Shown here: positions 1-6,836 of the stretch, in pieces
How positions within the stretch are numbered: position 1 is the first letter of the stretch
Layout of the letters: the number at the start of each line of letters is the position of its first letter
The notes under the pieces: model-generated
What the model was told of the DNA's origin: nothing
The model's input: the letters and a program-made list of their open reading frames with translations, nothing else
Database searches by the model: none
Assembly (NCBI GenBank): GCA_044370375.1
Contig: JBILVQ010000056.1
Coordinates: 1 to 15,337, forward strand
Direction of reading: 5' to 3'
DNA from: JBILVQ01 sp044370375
GTDB lineage: Bacteria > Bacteroidota > Bacteroidia > UBA4408
DNA length: 15,337 nucleotides
Made by a program: the position numbers and the translations under genes

Positions 1-615
1 CAATTTACTCCCTACTTTTCCGCCAACTCTTTTGCTTGAACTAACAATAATCATAGCAGAATCGGGGAGGGTACTTGAAGGCAAACCAAAGGAAGCATAA
101 TCAAGTGGAATATTCCGGAAGGAAAAAGCAGCATCATTGCTTGTAAAAAAGTAGGTTCCGCTGGCAACGGTGTCTCTTGTTCCGGTTCCTAAAGCATTTC
201 TTTTGGTTAGAGCAACATAAATGAATCCGTTGTCTCCTGCTTGTGGCTGGTATTTAGCCCATACACCCAAGGTGTCTGATCTGGTGGAATAGGAGTAACC
301 TTGCTGAATTTTTTGTGTTACAAGGTTAAGTGCCCCTGTCAACATGAATCCGGAAGTGTCCGGCATGTAGGCCGACAAGGGATTGGGAGATAAAACTCCG
401 GTTACAATTTGCGCAGCGTAGGTGCCTGCATGTTTGGTTACATTGTCCTGAACCACCGTAGCATTAGAGGTAAGTACATTGTTGCTTACCCAGCCGGTGG
501 GGTTGGTGCCACCAAAAAGGGTGGTCCAGTTTTCCATGTTAAAATTGGCAATTTGCCCATAAGAAGCGGCATGCACGGTGAAAACAAAAGCAAAAAATAG
601 TAATAGTTTTTTCAT
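1..615 (-). CDS. Secreted protein, possibly PCMD-like T9SS cargo (3' end missing)
   Basis: The frame is open from an ATG at 615-613 to the window edge (205 codons, no stop), so only the N-terminal part is visible. It starts MKKLLLFFAFVFTVHAASYG, a clear signal peptide, followed by a mature region with a Trp-Thr and NPTGW stretch near residues 28-42, then beta-rich, Ser/Thr/Asn-rich sequence ending with SSSKRVGGKVGS. This pattern resembles the carbohydrate-metabolism-type (PCMD) domain of Bacteroidota surface proteins, which often carry a C-terminal type IX secretion sorting domain. The end that would show such a domain lies outside the window, so the cargo role is inference. It lies 45 bases downstream of the glycosyltransferase on the same strand, but a promoter-like box in the gap suggests it may be transcribed separately. 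Confidence 0.8.
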   Translation of the reverse strand, partial: MKKLLLFFAFVFTVHAASYGQIANFNMENWTTLFGGTNPTGWVSNNVLTSNATVVQDNVTKHAGTYAAQIVTGVLSPNPLSAYMPDTSGFMLTGALNLVTQKIQQGYSYSTRSDTLGVWAKYQPQAGDNGFIYVALTKRNALGTGTRDTVASGTYFFTSNDAAFSFRNIPLDYASFGLPSSTLPDSAMIIVSSSKRVGGKVGSKL

Positions 616-633
616 GGTAATTTGGTTTGTTTA

Positions 634-641
634 CGAAGGTA
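634..641 (-). promoter_or_regulatory. Possible Bacteroidota -7 box
   Basis: On the minus strand this reads TACCTTCG, one mismatch from TAnnTTTG, and ends 18 bases before the ATG of the truncated secreted protein. No convincing -33 TTTG is visible. It is a weak call that rests on similar spacing at other genes here. Confidence 0.25.
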
Positions 642-660
642 CGAAGTGAAACGGATACTT

Positions 661-1389
661 TTATTTTTTTGAGAAAATATTGTATTTAATAATGCAATAA
701 ATGGCCCTGAAGGCATCCTTCATGCCAATTTTTTTCCCTTCTTCATAGGTTCTTCCATAATAGGAAATTCCTACCTCATAGATTCTAACCCCTTTAATTC
801 TTGAGATTTTGGCCGTTACCTCAGGTTCAAAACCAAATCGTTTTTCCCGCAGGTTGAGCGACTGAATCATTTCTGTGCGAAATAGCTTGTAACAGGTTTC
901 CATATCTGTAAGGTTCAGATTGGTAAACATGTTGGATGCAAAGGTTAGCAGATTGTTTCCAATGCTATGCCAGAAGAAAAGAATCCGGTGAGGGTTTCCT
1001 CCCATAAAACGGGAGCCATAAACTACATCTGCAAAGCCATCCAAAACAGGTTTGAGCAATAAATTGTATTCCTGTGGGTCGTATTCAAGATCCGCATCCT
1101 GTACAATAAGATAATTACCTGTGGCCAATGCAATTCCTTTGTGAATGGCGGCCCCTTTTCCCTGGTTAACCTCCTGGTTGTGAAGACGGATATTCATGGC
1201 CGAGCTGTGCTCGCGTATGTATTTTTCTACAGCTTCGCGCGTATTGTCTTTTGATGCATCGTTAACAATAATCACTTCTTTTTGAATGTTATTCAGAAGC
1301 TTAACTTCTCTTACTTTATCCAAAATAAAATGAATGGTTGCCCCTTCGTTGTAGGCAGGAATAACGATAGAAAGTGTTTGTTGGCTCAT
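661..1389 (-). CDS. Family 2 glycosyltransferase, dolichol-phosphate mannosyltransferase (DPM1)-like
   Basis: This is a GT-A fold glycosyltransferase of 242 residues. Seen: the N-terminal SIVIPAYNEG strand-loop at residues 7-16, VNDASKDNT at 42-50, NQGKGAAIHKGI at 75-86 and the metal-binding DAD at 98-100 (QDADLEYDP). Further on are YGSRFMGGNPHR at 124-135 and TDMETCYKLF at 161-170, all typical of DPM1/polyprenyl-phosphate sugar transferases. There is no C-terminal membrane domain, so it is probably a cytoplasmic or peripheral enzyme moving a sugar from a nucleotide donor to a polyprenyl-phosphate or other acceptor. The substrate cannot be read from sequence. The ATG at 1389 is preferred to the TTG at 1404 because family members begin just before SIVIPAYNEG. 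The upstream region is shared with the divergent msrB. Confidence 0.9.
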   Translation of the reverse strand: MSQQTLSIVIPAYNEGATIHFILDKVREVKLLNNIQKEVIIVNDASKDNTREAVEKYIREHSSAMNIRLHNQEVNQGKGAAIHKGIALATGNYLIVQDADLEYDPQEYNLLLKPVLDGFADVVYGSRFMGGNPHRILFFWHSIGNNLLTFASNMFTNLNLTDMETCYKLFRTEMIQSLNLREKRFGFEPEVTAKISRIKGVRIYEVGISYYGRTYEEGKKIGMKDAFRAIYCIIKYNIFSKK

Positions 1390-1603
1390 ATTCAGGGTTC
1401 GCAAAGAAACAAAATATGTGCGTATTTAAGTAATGCTTTCGGTTTTTTACGGTCTTTCCTTGGCCACTGTCTTGTTTTTCTATTGCTTGGCTGAGCCTTG
1501 AACTTCCAAAAATTCACAAAATTTGGTTTTTGTCCAACTTTCAGCTATAAAGTGCGTTATAAACCACTGATCGGAACGCGGTTTCCGGCACAAACCTCAC
1601 CTT
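1390..1603. other. Divergent intergenic region between glycosyltransferase and msrB
   Basis: These 214 bases must hold the start signals of both divergent genes. For the minus-strand gene there is TTTCTTTG at 1409-1402, one mismatch from TAnnTTTG and 12 bases before the ATG. For msrB I see no good TAnnTTTG match, only an AT-rich TATAAAGT around 1546. There is no hairpin, repeat or small gene I would support. Confidence 0.4.
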
Positions 1604-2140
1604 ATGAAAAAATACCACAGAATTTTCCCGGTTCTGGGCTTTTCTATACTGCTCATCACCCTGACTGCTTTTTGCCAGCAAGGAGCCAAGCCTGCTGCAG
1701 CCGGTCAGCCAACAGCCAATAACAACAACAACATGCAATCATCACCCATTAATCCAATTCCCCAATCAGAGGAAGAATGGAAAAAGAAACTAAATCCAGA
1801 ACAATATTACGTACTCCGTGAAAAGGGAACCGAGCGGGCTTTTACTGGAAAATACTGGGACCACCATGAAGACGGAACTTACCGCTGTGCCGGCTGTGGT
1901 TTTGAGTTATTTAGTTCCGATAAAAAGTTTGATTCGGGCTGTGGTTGGCCAAGTTTCTCGGATGCCGATAGCACAAAGATTATCAAAAAGCCCGATTACA
2001 GTCATGGAATGATCAGAACCGAAGTGATGTGTGCCAATTGCGGAGGGCATTTGGGCCATTTGTTTGATGATGGTCCAACACCAACCGGCTTGCGCTATTG
2101 CATCAATTCTGTTTCTATTGATTTTCAGAAGAAAAAATAA
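1604..2140 (+). CDS. msrB: Exported peptide-methionine (R)-S-oxide reductase MsrB
   Basis: MsrB reduces methionine-R-sulfoxide in damaged proteins. The protein has 178 residues: an N-terminal hydrophobic export segment (about 8-24), a low-complexity Ala/Pro/Asn linker with an Asn run at 39-43, then a full SelR/MsrB domain from about 52. Two zinc-binding pairs are intact (CAGC at 95-98, CANC at 143-146). So are GCGWPSF with Cys113 (likely resolving), the conserved HLGH at 149-152, and RYCINS with catalytic Cys166. The cysteine-type active site and complete zinc site suggest an active enzyme. The N-terminus puts it outside the cytoplasm. It resembles a lipoprotein signal (LTAFC, Cys24), but Phe before the cysteine is atypical, so lipidation is uncertain. 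No msrA is nearby. Confidence 0.96.
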   Translation: MKKYHRIFPVLGFSILLITLTAFCQQGAKPAAAGQPTANNNNNMQSSPINPIPQSEEEWKKKLNPEQYYVLREKGTERAFTGKYWDHHEDGTYRCAGCGFELFSSDKKFDSGCGWPSFSDADSTKIIKKPDYSHGMIRTEVMCANCGGHLGHLFDDGPTPTGLRYCINSVSIDFQKKK

Positions 2141-2289
2141 TTAACTCATCATGGTGTTTTGGGCCTGTTCTTGTTTTTAATGAGCCCTGCAGCGTTGTTT
2201 TTTCTTTGCCGAATGGATCTCAATTGTGCCGCCTTAGGCTTTGCCGGCGGGTTATCATTGAAAGATACATGGTTTTTTGCGGATTGCCA

Positions 2290-2297
2290 TACCTTTG
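2290..2297 (+). promoter_or_regulatory. Bacteroidota -7 promoter box
   Basis: TACCTTTG matches TAnnTTTG exactly and ends 16 bases before the ATG of the ChaN-like gene. No clear -33 TTTG lies at the usual distance. It suggests separate transcription from msrB. Confidence 0.5.
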
Positions 2298-2313
2298 TGC
2301 TTTCCCTTGAAAC

Positions 2314-3243
2314 ATGAAAACGCCTAAATTTTTGCTTTTGATCTGCCTTTTTTCTTTCGGAGCGTTTGCTCAGGAAGGATTAACGGAAAAGAATTACCGC
2401 ATTTATGATACCCGTTTAGGGAAAGAAGTAAAGTTGGCGGATATTGTTGAATCGATGACCCAAAATGATGTTCTTATTTTTGGTGAAGAACACAATGACA
2501 GTGTAACACACTTTCTGCAACACAAACTTTTTTCACTTCTTTTTGCTCGGTTTGGGACAGAGGTAGTTTTGTCGATGGAAATGTTCGATAGGGATGTTCA
2601 GCCGGTGATGAATGAGTATTTGCAAGGCTTTATTCGTGAAAAAAACTTTAAAAAAGATGCCAGAAGCTGGAGCAATTATAAAGATTATAGGCCTATGGTG
2701 GAGTTTGCCAAGGAGAACAAGCTCGCGGTTGTTTGCGCCAACGCTCCTTCACGCTATACCAACATGGCCGGAAGGCTTGGACAGGAATCTTTACAAAAGC
2801 TGCCCAAAGAAACCCAGCAATGGTTTGCTCCTTTGCCTTACGACACGGCCAGTGGTGCCTATTACGAGAAACTGACCGGTCTTTCCTTACACGCCCCGGC
2901 AACTGCCGATACCGCCAAAAAGAAATTGCCGGCCATGAATATGGGCAATTTTAATCTGGTGGTAGCACAATCGCTTTGGGATGCCACCATGGCTTACTCC
3001 ATTGCTTCCTATTGGAAAGCCAACAAGAAAAAAAAGATTTTTCAGGTTAACGGAAAGTTTCATAGTGATGAGCGCTTTGCCATTGTTACCCAGCTAAGTA
3101 AATATGCCCCAAAGGCTAAGGTGATTGTAATTTCCAGTGCCAGTGATGAGAAGTTTCCGGACATTCAGTGGTCCGATTACCAAAAAGAAGGCGATTTTGT
3201 AATTATCACGGATCCTTCTATTCCCCGAACTTACAAGGATTAA
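2314..3243 (+). CDS. ChaN-like haem-binding protein (Tiki superfamily, Cofac_haem_bdg)
   Basis: This is a 309-residue secreted protein with a signal peptide (about 1-20, ending GAFAQ). The mature part carries the family hallmarks: LIFGEEHNDSVTH at 54-66 (Glu58, Glu59, His60, His66), SMEMFDRDVQ at 87-96, and NGKFHSDERFA at 246-256 with His250. In this superfamily the GExH and late His positions line the binding or catalytic site. ChaN of Campylobacter binds haem, whereas related Tiki/TraB proteins are metal-dependent proteases, so the biochemical role here is not settled. There is no lipobox cysteine, so it is more likely soluble and periplasmic, or otherwise exported, than a ChaN-style lipoprotein. 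A short polar stretch around 192-206 (THR/ALA/LYS-rich) looks like an exposed loop. The oxidase and heme O synthase cluster starts less than 1 kb downstream, which fits a haem-related role but does not prove it. Confidence 0.85.
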   Translation: MKTPKFLLLICLFSFGAFAQEGLTEKNYRIYDTRLGKEVKLADIVESMTQNDVLIFGEEHNDSVTHFLQHKLFSLLFARFGTEVVLSMEMFDRDVQPVMNEYLQGFIREKNFKKDARSWSNYKDYRPMVEFAKENKLAVVCANAPSRYTNMAGRLGQESLQKLPKETQQWFAPLPYDTASGAYYEKLTGLSLHAPATADTAKKKLPAMNMGNFNLVVAQSLWDATMAYSIASYWKANKKKKIFQVNGKFHSDERFAIVTQLSKYAPKAKVIVISSASDEKFPDIQWSDYQKEGDFVIITDPSIPRTYKD

Positions 3244-3274
3244 ATTAATAACAAGGGGTACGAACATAAAACCT

Positions 3275-3282
3275 TAATTTTG
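3275..3282 (+). promoter_or_regulatory. Bacteroidota -7 promoter box
   Basis: TAATTTTG matches TAnnTTTG and ends 25 bases before the ATG at 3308, within the 64-base gap after the ChaN-like gene. No good -33 element is seen. Confidence 0.4.
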
Positions 3283-3307
3283 GTTTATCAATCATGCCGC
3301 TCCAACA

Positions 3308-3979
3308 ATGAAGAAAGCTGAAAAGAAGGGTACATTTTTGGTGGGAACTTTTTTAATGACGATTGCTTTGTTTATCACCTCAGCCGCAAATGCCCAATAC
3401 AAACTAGAAAGTTTAACCGGGCCTGAACGTCCTTTTTTAAAGAACCCGCAAGCATTTGCCGATTCGCTGAAAGCCCGGGCGACAGAAATTTTGATACAGA
3501 GAATTGGAAGAAAAAAATTTGAGGCCTGGATAGACACCACTTATTTATACCCGCACTATTATAATAATGTGTATTTTAATACTGCCCCATCAGAAAGAAA
3601 CTATCGTGTTTTTTTCAGAGCAAGACCCGGAATTTTGCAGGTTTTTGATTTTGAACTAACGTTTAGGCAAGGTACGCTTGCGTTAATGAGTCCTGTTGAA
3701 GGAATTTTGCCCGATTGCCGGTCTTTTCCATCTGCCTGCTATTTATTGGATGTGGAAACAATACACGAAATAGCCAGAAAAGAAGTTCGGTATTTAAGGA
3801 ACACCGAAGGCACTTTTCATTTTTCTTTCGATTCACTGCAGCAAACCTTTGTATGGCACTATACGGTGCAAAGAATGGGACAATATCCCAGAGGAGAGAA
3901 AGAGGAGGTTTTTGTGGATGCAGCGAAAGGATTTGTATTAAAAAGAAGTTATGATCCTGAATACTACATGGGCAGATAG
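3308..3979 (+). CDS. Secreted protein of unknown function
   Basis: I do not recognise this 223-residue protein. It has a signal peptide (basic MKKAEKK start, hydrophobic core about 9-24, likely cleavage after ANA at 27-29). The mature protein is about 195 residues, rich in aromatic residues and Arg, with two cysteines (137 and 144) close enough to form a small disulfide loop. The C-terminal part (about 170-213: HFSFDSLQQTFVWHY, then EEVFVDAAKGFVLKR) alternates like beta strands and is reminiscent of a PepSY-type strand-turn ending in VDAxxGxVL. That is a weak resemblance only. The ATG at 3308 is favoured because the ATG at 3294 runs into a stop after five codons. It lies between the ChaN-like gene and cyoE on the same strand, with its own promoter-like box. 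Confidence 0.75.
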   Translation: MKKAEKKGTFLVGTFLMTIALFITSAANAQYKLESLTGPERPFLKNPQAFADSLKARATEILIQRIGRKKFEAWIDTTYLYPHYYNNVYFNTAPSERNYRVFFRARPGILQVFDFELTFRQGTLALMSPVEGILPDCRSFPSACYLLDVETIHEIARKEVRYLRNTEGTFHFSFDSLQQTFVWHYTVQRMGQYPRGEKEEVFVDAAKGFVLKRSYDPEYYMGR

Positions 3980-4054
3980 TATAAAACAGTTTCAACATGC
4001 TTTGAAAGAAAAATTTTGTAAACCTGTTTTTGCCTTGTCTGTTGCAATTTTGAT

Positions 4055-4062
4055 TAGTTTTG
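4055..4062 (+). promoter_or_regulatory. Bacteroidota -7 promoter box, likely for the oxidase cluster
   Basis: TAGTTTTG matches TAnnTTTG. A TTG at 4035-4037 lies 17 bases upstream and a TTTG at 4029-4032 lies 22 bases upstream, so a -33 partner is possible. The box ends 57 bases before the cyoE start and would serve the closely packed genes that follow. The expected transcript start is near 4067-4070. Confidence 0.45.
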
Positions 4063-4119
4063 CCCCTTGAAAAAACAACCCCGACTAGTGATTTCGGTGA
4101 ATGCCGATAAAAATTTGTT

Positions 4120-4983
4120 TTGAGTCAGTCTGCTTCCCATTTTAAGGATTACGCGCTTTTAGGTAAGCCCAGATTATCAACCCTGGTAGTTATTTCTGCT
4201 GTGTTTTGTTTTGTGCTGGGCTCAGACACCCTTGATTGGGTTAAAATTGCTTGGCTGGTATTAGGCGGTTTTCTTGTAACCATGTCTTCCAATGCATTTA
4301 ATCAGATCATTGAAAAGGATTTAGACAAGCTGATGGATCGCACCCGGAATCGTCCATTGCCGGATGGCCGTTTGAAGGTTGGGCAAGCCATGGCCTTTGC
4401 ATTGGTGACGGGCCTTTTGGGAACGCTGGTTCTATGGTTCAAGATGAATGCCCTGAGCGGCATGTTGGGCTTAGGAGCCTTGGTATTATATAGTTTAGTC
4501 TATACTCCTTTGAAAAGAAAAACGGCATTTGCTGTTTTTGTGGGTGCTTTTCCGGGTGCCATGCCTCCCATGTTGGGTTGGGCTGCAGCCACCGGCTACA
4601 TTGGGCTAGAGGGGCTTATTTTGTTTTTTGTTCAGTTTATGTGGCAGTTCCCTCATTTTTGGGCCATTGCCTGGATGTTGGATGATGACTACAAAAAGGC
4701 GGGCTTTAAAATGTTGCCTTCTGCAGGAGGTCGCACCAAAGAAAGTGCTTTTCAAATATTGGTTTACACTTTGGGTTTGCTGCCGGTAAGTCTAACCCCT
4801 TGGATGTTTCATATTACAGGGTGGGTTTCTGGACTTTTTGTGTTGGCATGTGGTATTGTGTTTTTATCTCAGGCGATTCGCCTTTACCAAAGATGTGATT
4901 TACCATCGGCTCAAAAACTGATGTTCGGATCGTTTTTTTATCTGCCCCTGGTTCAGATGGCCCTGATGTTCGACAAAATTTAG
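4120..4983 (+). CDS. cyoE: Protoheme IX farnesyltransferase (heme O synthase)
   Basis: CyoE/CtaB attaches farnesyl to protoheme, making heme O, the precursor of heme A for cytochrome c oxidase. It is a 287-residue integral membrane protein of the UbiA prenyltransferase family. Seen: the first aspartate-rich motif from Asn61 to Pro81 (NQIIEKDLDKLMDRT, then RNRPLP), the YTPLKRKT loop at 128-135, GAFPGAMPPMLGW at 142-154, and the second motif DDDYKKAGFKMLP at 188-200. About eight or nine hydrophobic segments are present and the length is normal. The start is TTG: an in-frame stop at 4108-4110 leaves no upstream ATG and the next internal Met is residue 55, too late. The stop is five bases before the next gene. 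An 18-codon frame at 4067-4123 overlaps the start. Confidence 0.95.
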   Translation: MSQSASHFKDYALLGKPRLSTLVVISAVFCFVLGSDTLDWVKIAWLVLGGFLVTMSSNAFNQIIEKDLDKLMDRTRNRPLPDGRLKVGQAMAFALVTGLLGTLVLWFKMNALSGMLGLGALVLYSLVYTPLKRKTAFAVFVGAFPGAMPPMLGWAAATGYIGLEGLILFFVQFMWQFPHFWAIAWMLDDDYKKAGFKMLPSAGGRTKESAFQILVYTLGLLPVSLTPWMFHITGWVSGLFVLACGIVFLSQAIRLYQRCDLPSAQKLMFGSFFYLPLVQMALMFDKI

Positions 4984-4988
4984 TAAAA

Positions 4989-5576
4989 ATGACTAGCTCC
5001 AATTCCATGAATGATTTTCCTCAGCAAATACGTGAGAAGAACGCCAAACTACTTTTGTATATCGCTATTGGCAGCATGGTTATGCTCTTTGCAGGTATTA
5101 CCAGCGGTTACATTGTAAGTAAATCGAGTGGCACCTGGCTATATTTCGACTTGCCGGTTCCCTTTTGGTTTTCTACAGGCATTATTTTATTAAGCAGCCT
5201 TACAATGAAAATGGCCATGGGTGCTGTTAAAACGGCCAATTACCCGGCTACGGCCAACTATTTACTCATTACCTTGGTTTTGGGCTTGGCATTTGCCGTG
5301 CTTCAGTTTTGGGGCTGGAACGACCTGGTATCGCAGAAGATTTTTTTTGCCGGCAAAAGCAGTAATGCTGCCGGCTCTTATATGTATGTTATTACCGGAT
5401 TGCACCTTGCCCACTTGCTTGGAGGACTAATAGCCTTGCTGGTTTCTTACAGTAAAGCCAAAAACAACCGTTATACGGCAGAGCAGCATGCCGGACTCTC
5501 CCTTACCTCAACCTATTGGCACTTTTTAGACATTCTTTGGGTTTATTTATTTTTATTTTTATTCTTTGCCCGATAG
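4989..5576 (+). CDS. Cytochrome c oxidase subunit III, first copy (diverged)
   Basis: This 195-residue protein has five membrane helices (about 20-43, 53-77, 89-110, 129-154, 175-194) and belongs to the subunit III family of haem-copper oxidases. Family features include TGLHLAHLLGG at 136-146 in helix 4 and YWHFLDILWVYLF at 176-188 in helix 5, which line up with the second copy just downstream. Two acidic residues kept in the second copy are absent: at VSDAF it has GSMVM (helix 1), and at QAWEWY it has QFWGWN (Gly109). It may be a structural partner in a heterodimeric subunit III, as adjacent paralogs occur in other Bacteroidota. The ATG at 4989 follows cyoE by five bases; Met7 (5007) is an alternative start. 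Confidence 0.9.
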   Translation: MTSSNSMNDFPQQIREKNAKLLLYIAIGSMVMLFAGITSGYIVSKSSGTWLYFDLPVPFWFSTGIILLSSLTMKMAMGAVKTANYPATANYLLITLVLGLAFAVLQFWGWNDLVSQKIFFAGKSSNAAGSYMYVITGLHLAHLLGGLIALLVSYSKAKNNRYTAEQHAGLSLTSTYWHFLDILWVYLFLFLFFAR

Positions 5577-5635
5577 GCAAATAAAAAATTTCTATTTTTA
5601 CGCGCCCACAATTTTTTACAAAGTATTAACAAATT

Positions 5636-6361
5636 ATGGCAGGACACGCAAACGCACATTATGTAAAACCGCACTGGGGTGGCGGAGGAGTTTCACCCCT
5701 AGGAGCAAGTTATGGAAAACTCATGATGTGGTTTTTCCTTGTTTCCGATGCATTTACCTTTTCAGGACTATTGTCCGCCTATGGTTTTATGCGCCACAAA
5801 TATTCAGACGTATGGCCCGATCCGGGGCAGGTGTTTACGCACTTTCCCTTCTATGATGGGCATATTCCGTTGGCCTATGTGGGATTAATGACCTTTATCC
5901 TCATCATGAGTTCTGTAACCATGGTGCTTGCCGTTGAAGCCGGACACAGAAACTCCAAAAAAGAGGTTACCATTTGGATGCTACTAACCATTATTGGTGG
6001 TTTAATGTTTGTGGGCTCTCAGGCTTGGGAGTGGTATCACTTCATTCATGGAACAGAGGCCGGTGCCGTTAGAAATATTCTTGTAGATGGCGTTTGGAAA
6101 GATACGGTGGTTCATGGAGCCAACCTTACTTATAATGAATATGGCTTGCCGGTTTTTGGCGATTTCTTTTTCTTTATTACGGGTTTCCATGGTTTTCACG
6201 TATTTTCAGGGGTGGTCATCAATGTTATCATCTTTATTAACGTTATCAACGGAACCTACGAAAAACGCGGTCACTATGAAATGGTTGAAAAAGTTGGACT
6301 TTACTGGCACTTTGTAGACCTTGTATGGGTGTTTGTGTTCACGTTCTTTTACCTACTCTAA
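5636..6361 (+). CDS. ctaE: Cytochrome c oxidase subunit III, second copy
   Basis: This is a 241-residue membrane protein with a Gly- and His-containing N-terminal stretch (about 1-27) and five helices (about 28-52, 78-101, 110-137, 176-204, 219-241). It retains the recognisable subunit III features: LVSDAFTFSG at 35-44, GSQAWEWYHF at 127-136 with Glu132, ITGFHGFHVFSG at 181-192 (His185, His188) and YWHFVDLVWVF at 223-233. Subunit III supports the catalytic subunit I by stabilising it and lining the oxygen path. A polar loop of about 35 residues (140-175) separates helices 3 and 4. It lies 59 bases after the first copy and 26 bases before subunit IV, within the same transcription direction. 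A separate internal promoter in the 59-base gap is possible but not evident. Confidence 0.95.
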   Translation: MAGHANAHYVKPHWGGGGVSPLGASYGKLMMWFFLVSDAFTFSGLLSAYGFMRHKYSDVWPDPGQVFTHFPFYDGHIPLAYVGLMTFILIMSSVTMVLAVEAGHRNSKKEVTIWMLLTIIGGLMFVGSQAWEWYHFIHGTEAGAVRNILVDGVWKDTVVHGANLTYNEYGLPVFGDFFFFITGFHGFHVFSGVVINVIIFINVINGTYEKRGHYEMVEKVGLYWHFVDLVWVFVFTFFYLL

Positions 6362-6387
6362 TCAAAAACGCAAAAATCTGAAGTATT

Positions 6388-6813
6388 ATGTCAGGATTTA
6401 ATGATGGATACCCACAATATGAGCTAATGGCTCTTCATGACGAAGAAACCGGCAAAGTTGTTCGTAAAAAACTTTGGAAAGTTTTCTGGATTATGTTGAT
6501 CATAACCATTGCTGAGTTGATTATCGGTTTTCAGGCCGTTGATTGGGGTTTGACCAAAACTTTTCTTAAAATCGTGTTTATTTCCCTTACCATTTTGAAG
6601 GCGGGCTATATTGTTCTTTCCTTCATGCACCTTGGTGATGAAAACAAACCACTCAAGTTTGCTGTGCTGGTTCCTTTCATTGTATTCATCCTTTATTTGA
6701 TAATGTTGGTGGATATATTTGAGGGAACATACTCGAAGGATAACCGTTATATCATGGATAAAAACGTTACCAATAAAACAGCTCCTGCAGCACACGATGC
6801 TGAACATCATTAA
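6388..6813 (+). CDS. Cytochrome c oxidase subunit IV (prokaryotic type, COX4_pro)
   Basis: This is a 141-residue membrane protein with three predicted helices (about 33-50, 57-79, 91-111), an N-terminal cytoplasmic stretch rich in charged residues, and a His-rich tail (last residues HDAEHH). The segment LKAGYIVLSFMHLGDENK at 70-87 matches the conserved core of the small bacterial subunit IV (PF03626), which stabilises haem-copper oxidases and is sometimes annotated CyoD/CtaF-like. Length and helix count fit that family. It sits between subunit III and SCO in the usual Bacteroidota oxidase order. The C-terminal His and Asp residues might bind metal, but that is speculation. Confidence 0.9.
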   Translation: MSGFNDGYPQYELMALHDEETGKVVRKKLWKVFWIMLIITIAELIIGFQAVDWGLTKTFLKIVFISLTILKAGYIVLSFMHLGDENKPLKFAVLVPFIVFILYLIMLVDIFEGTYSKDNRYIMDKNVTNKTAPAAHDAEHH

Positions 6814-6836
6814 TTATTTTTTGTTGTAAATGAATC

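Noticed and set aside
409..600. A 63-codon plus-strand frame within the first gene
   Set aside because: It lies antisense to the signal-peptide-bearing minus-strand frame, has no recognisable domain, and the minus frame gives a coherent secreted protein.
1390..1404. Extended TTG start for the glycosyltransferase
   Set aside because: The five extra residues (MRTLN) are not needed by the family, and the ATG at 1389 directly precedes the conserved SIVIPAYNEG region.
1541..1738. Overlapping frames around the start of msrB (both strands)
   Set aside because: They overlap the msrB signal region and code for no recognisable protein; the MsrB frame has all catalytic residues.
2229..2250. CCGCC...GGCGG inverted repeat as a terminator after msrB
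   Set aside because: The stem is only five pairs with a 12-base loop, and no T run follows.
6424..6810. A 128-codon minus-strand frame under subunit IV
   Set aside because: It is antisense to a well-supported oxidase subunit with conserved motifs; its sequence has no family features.
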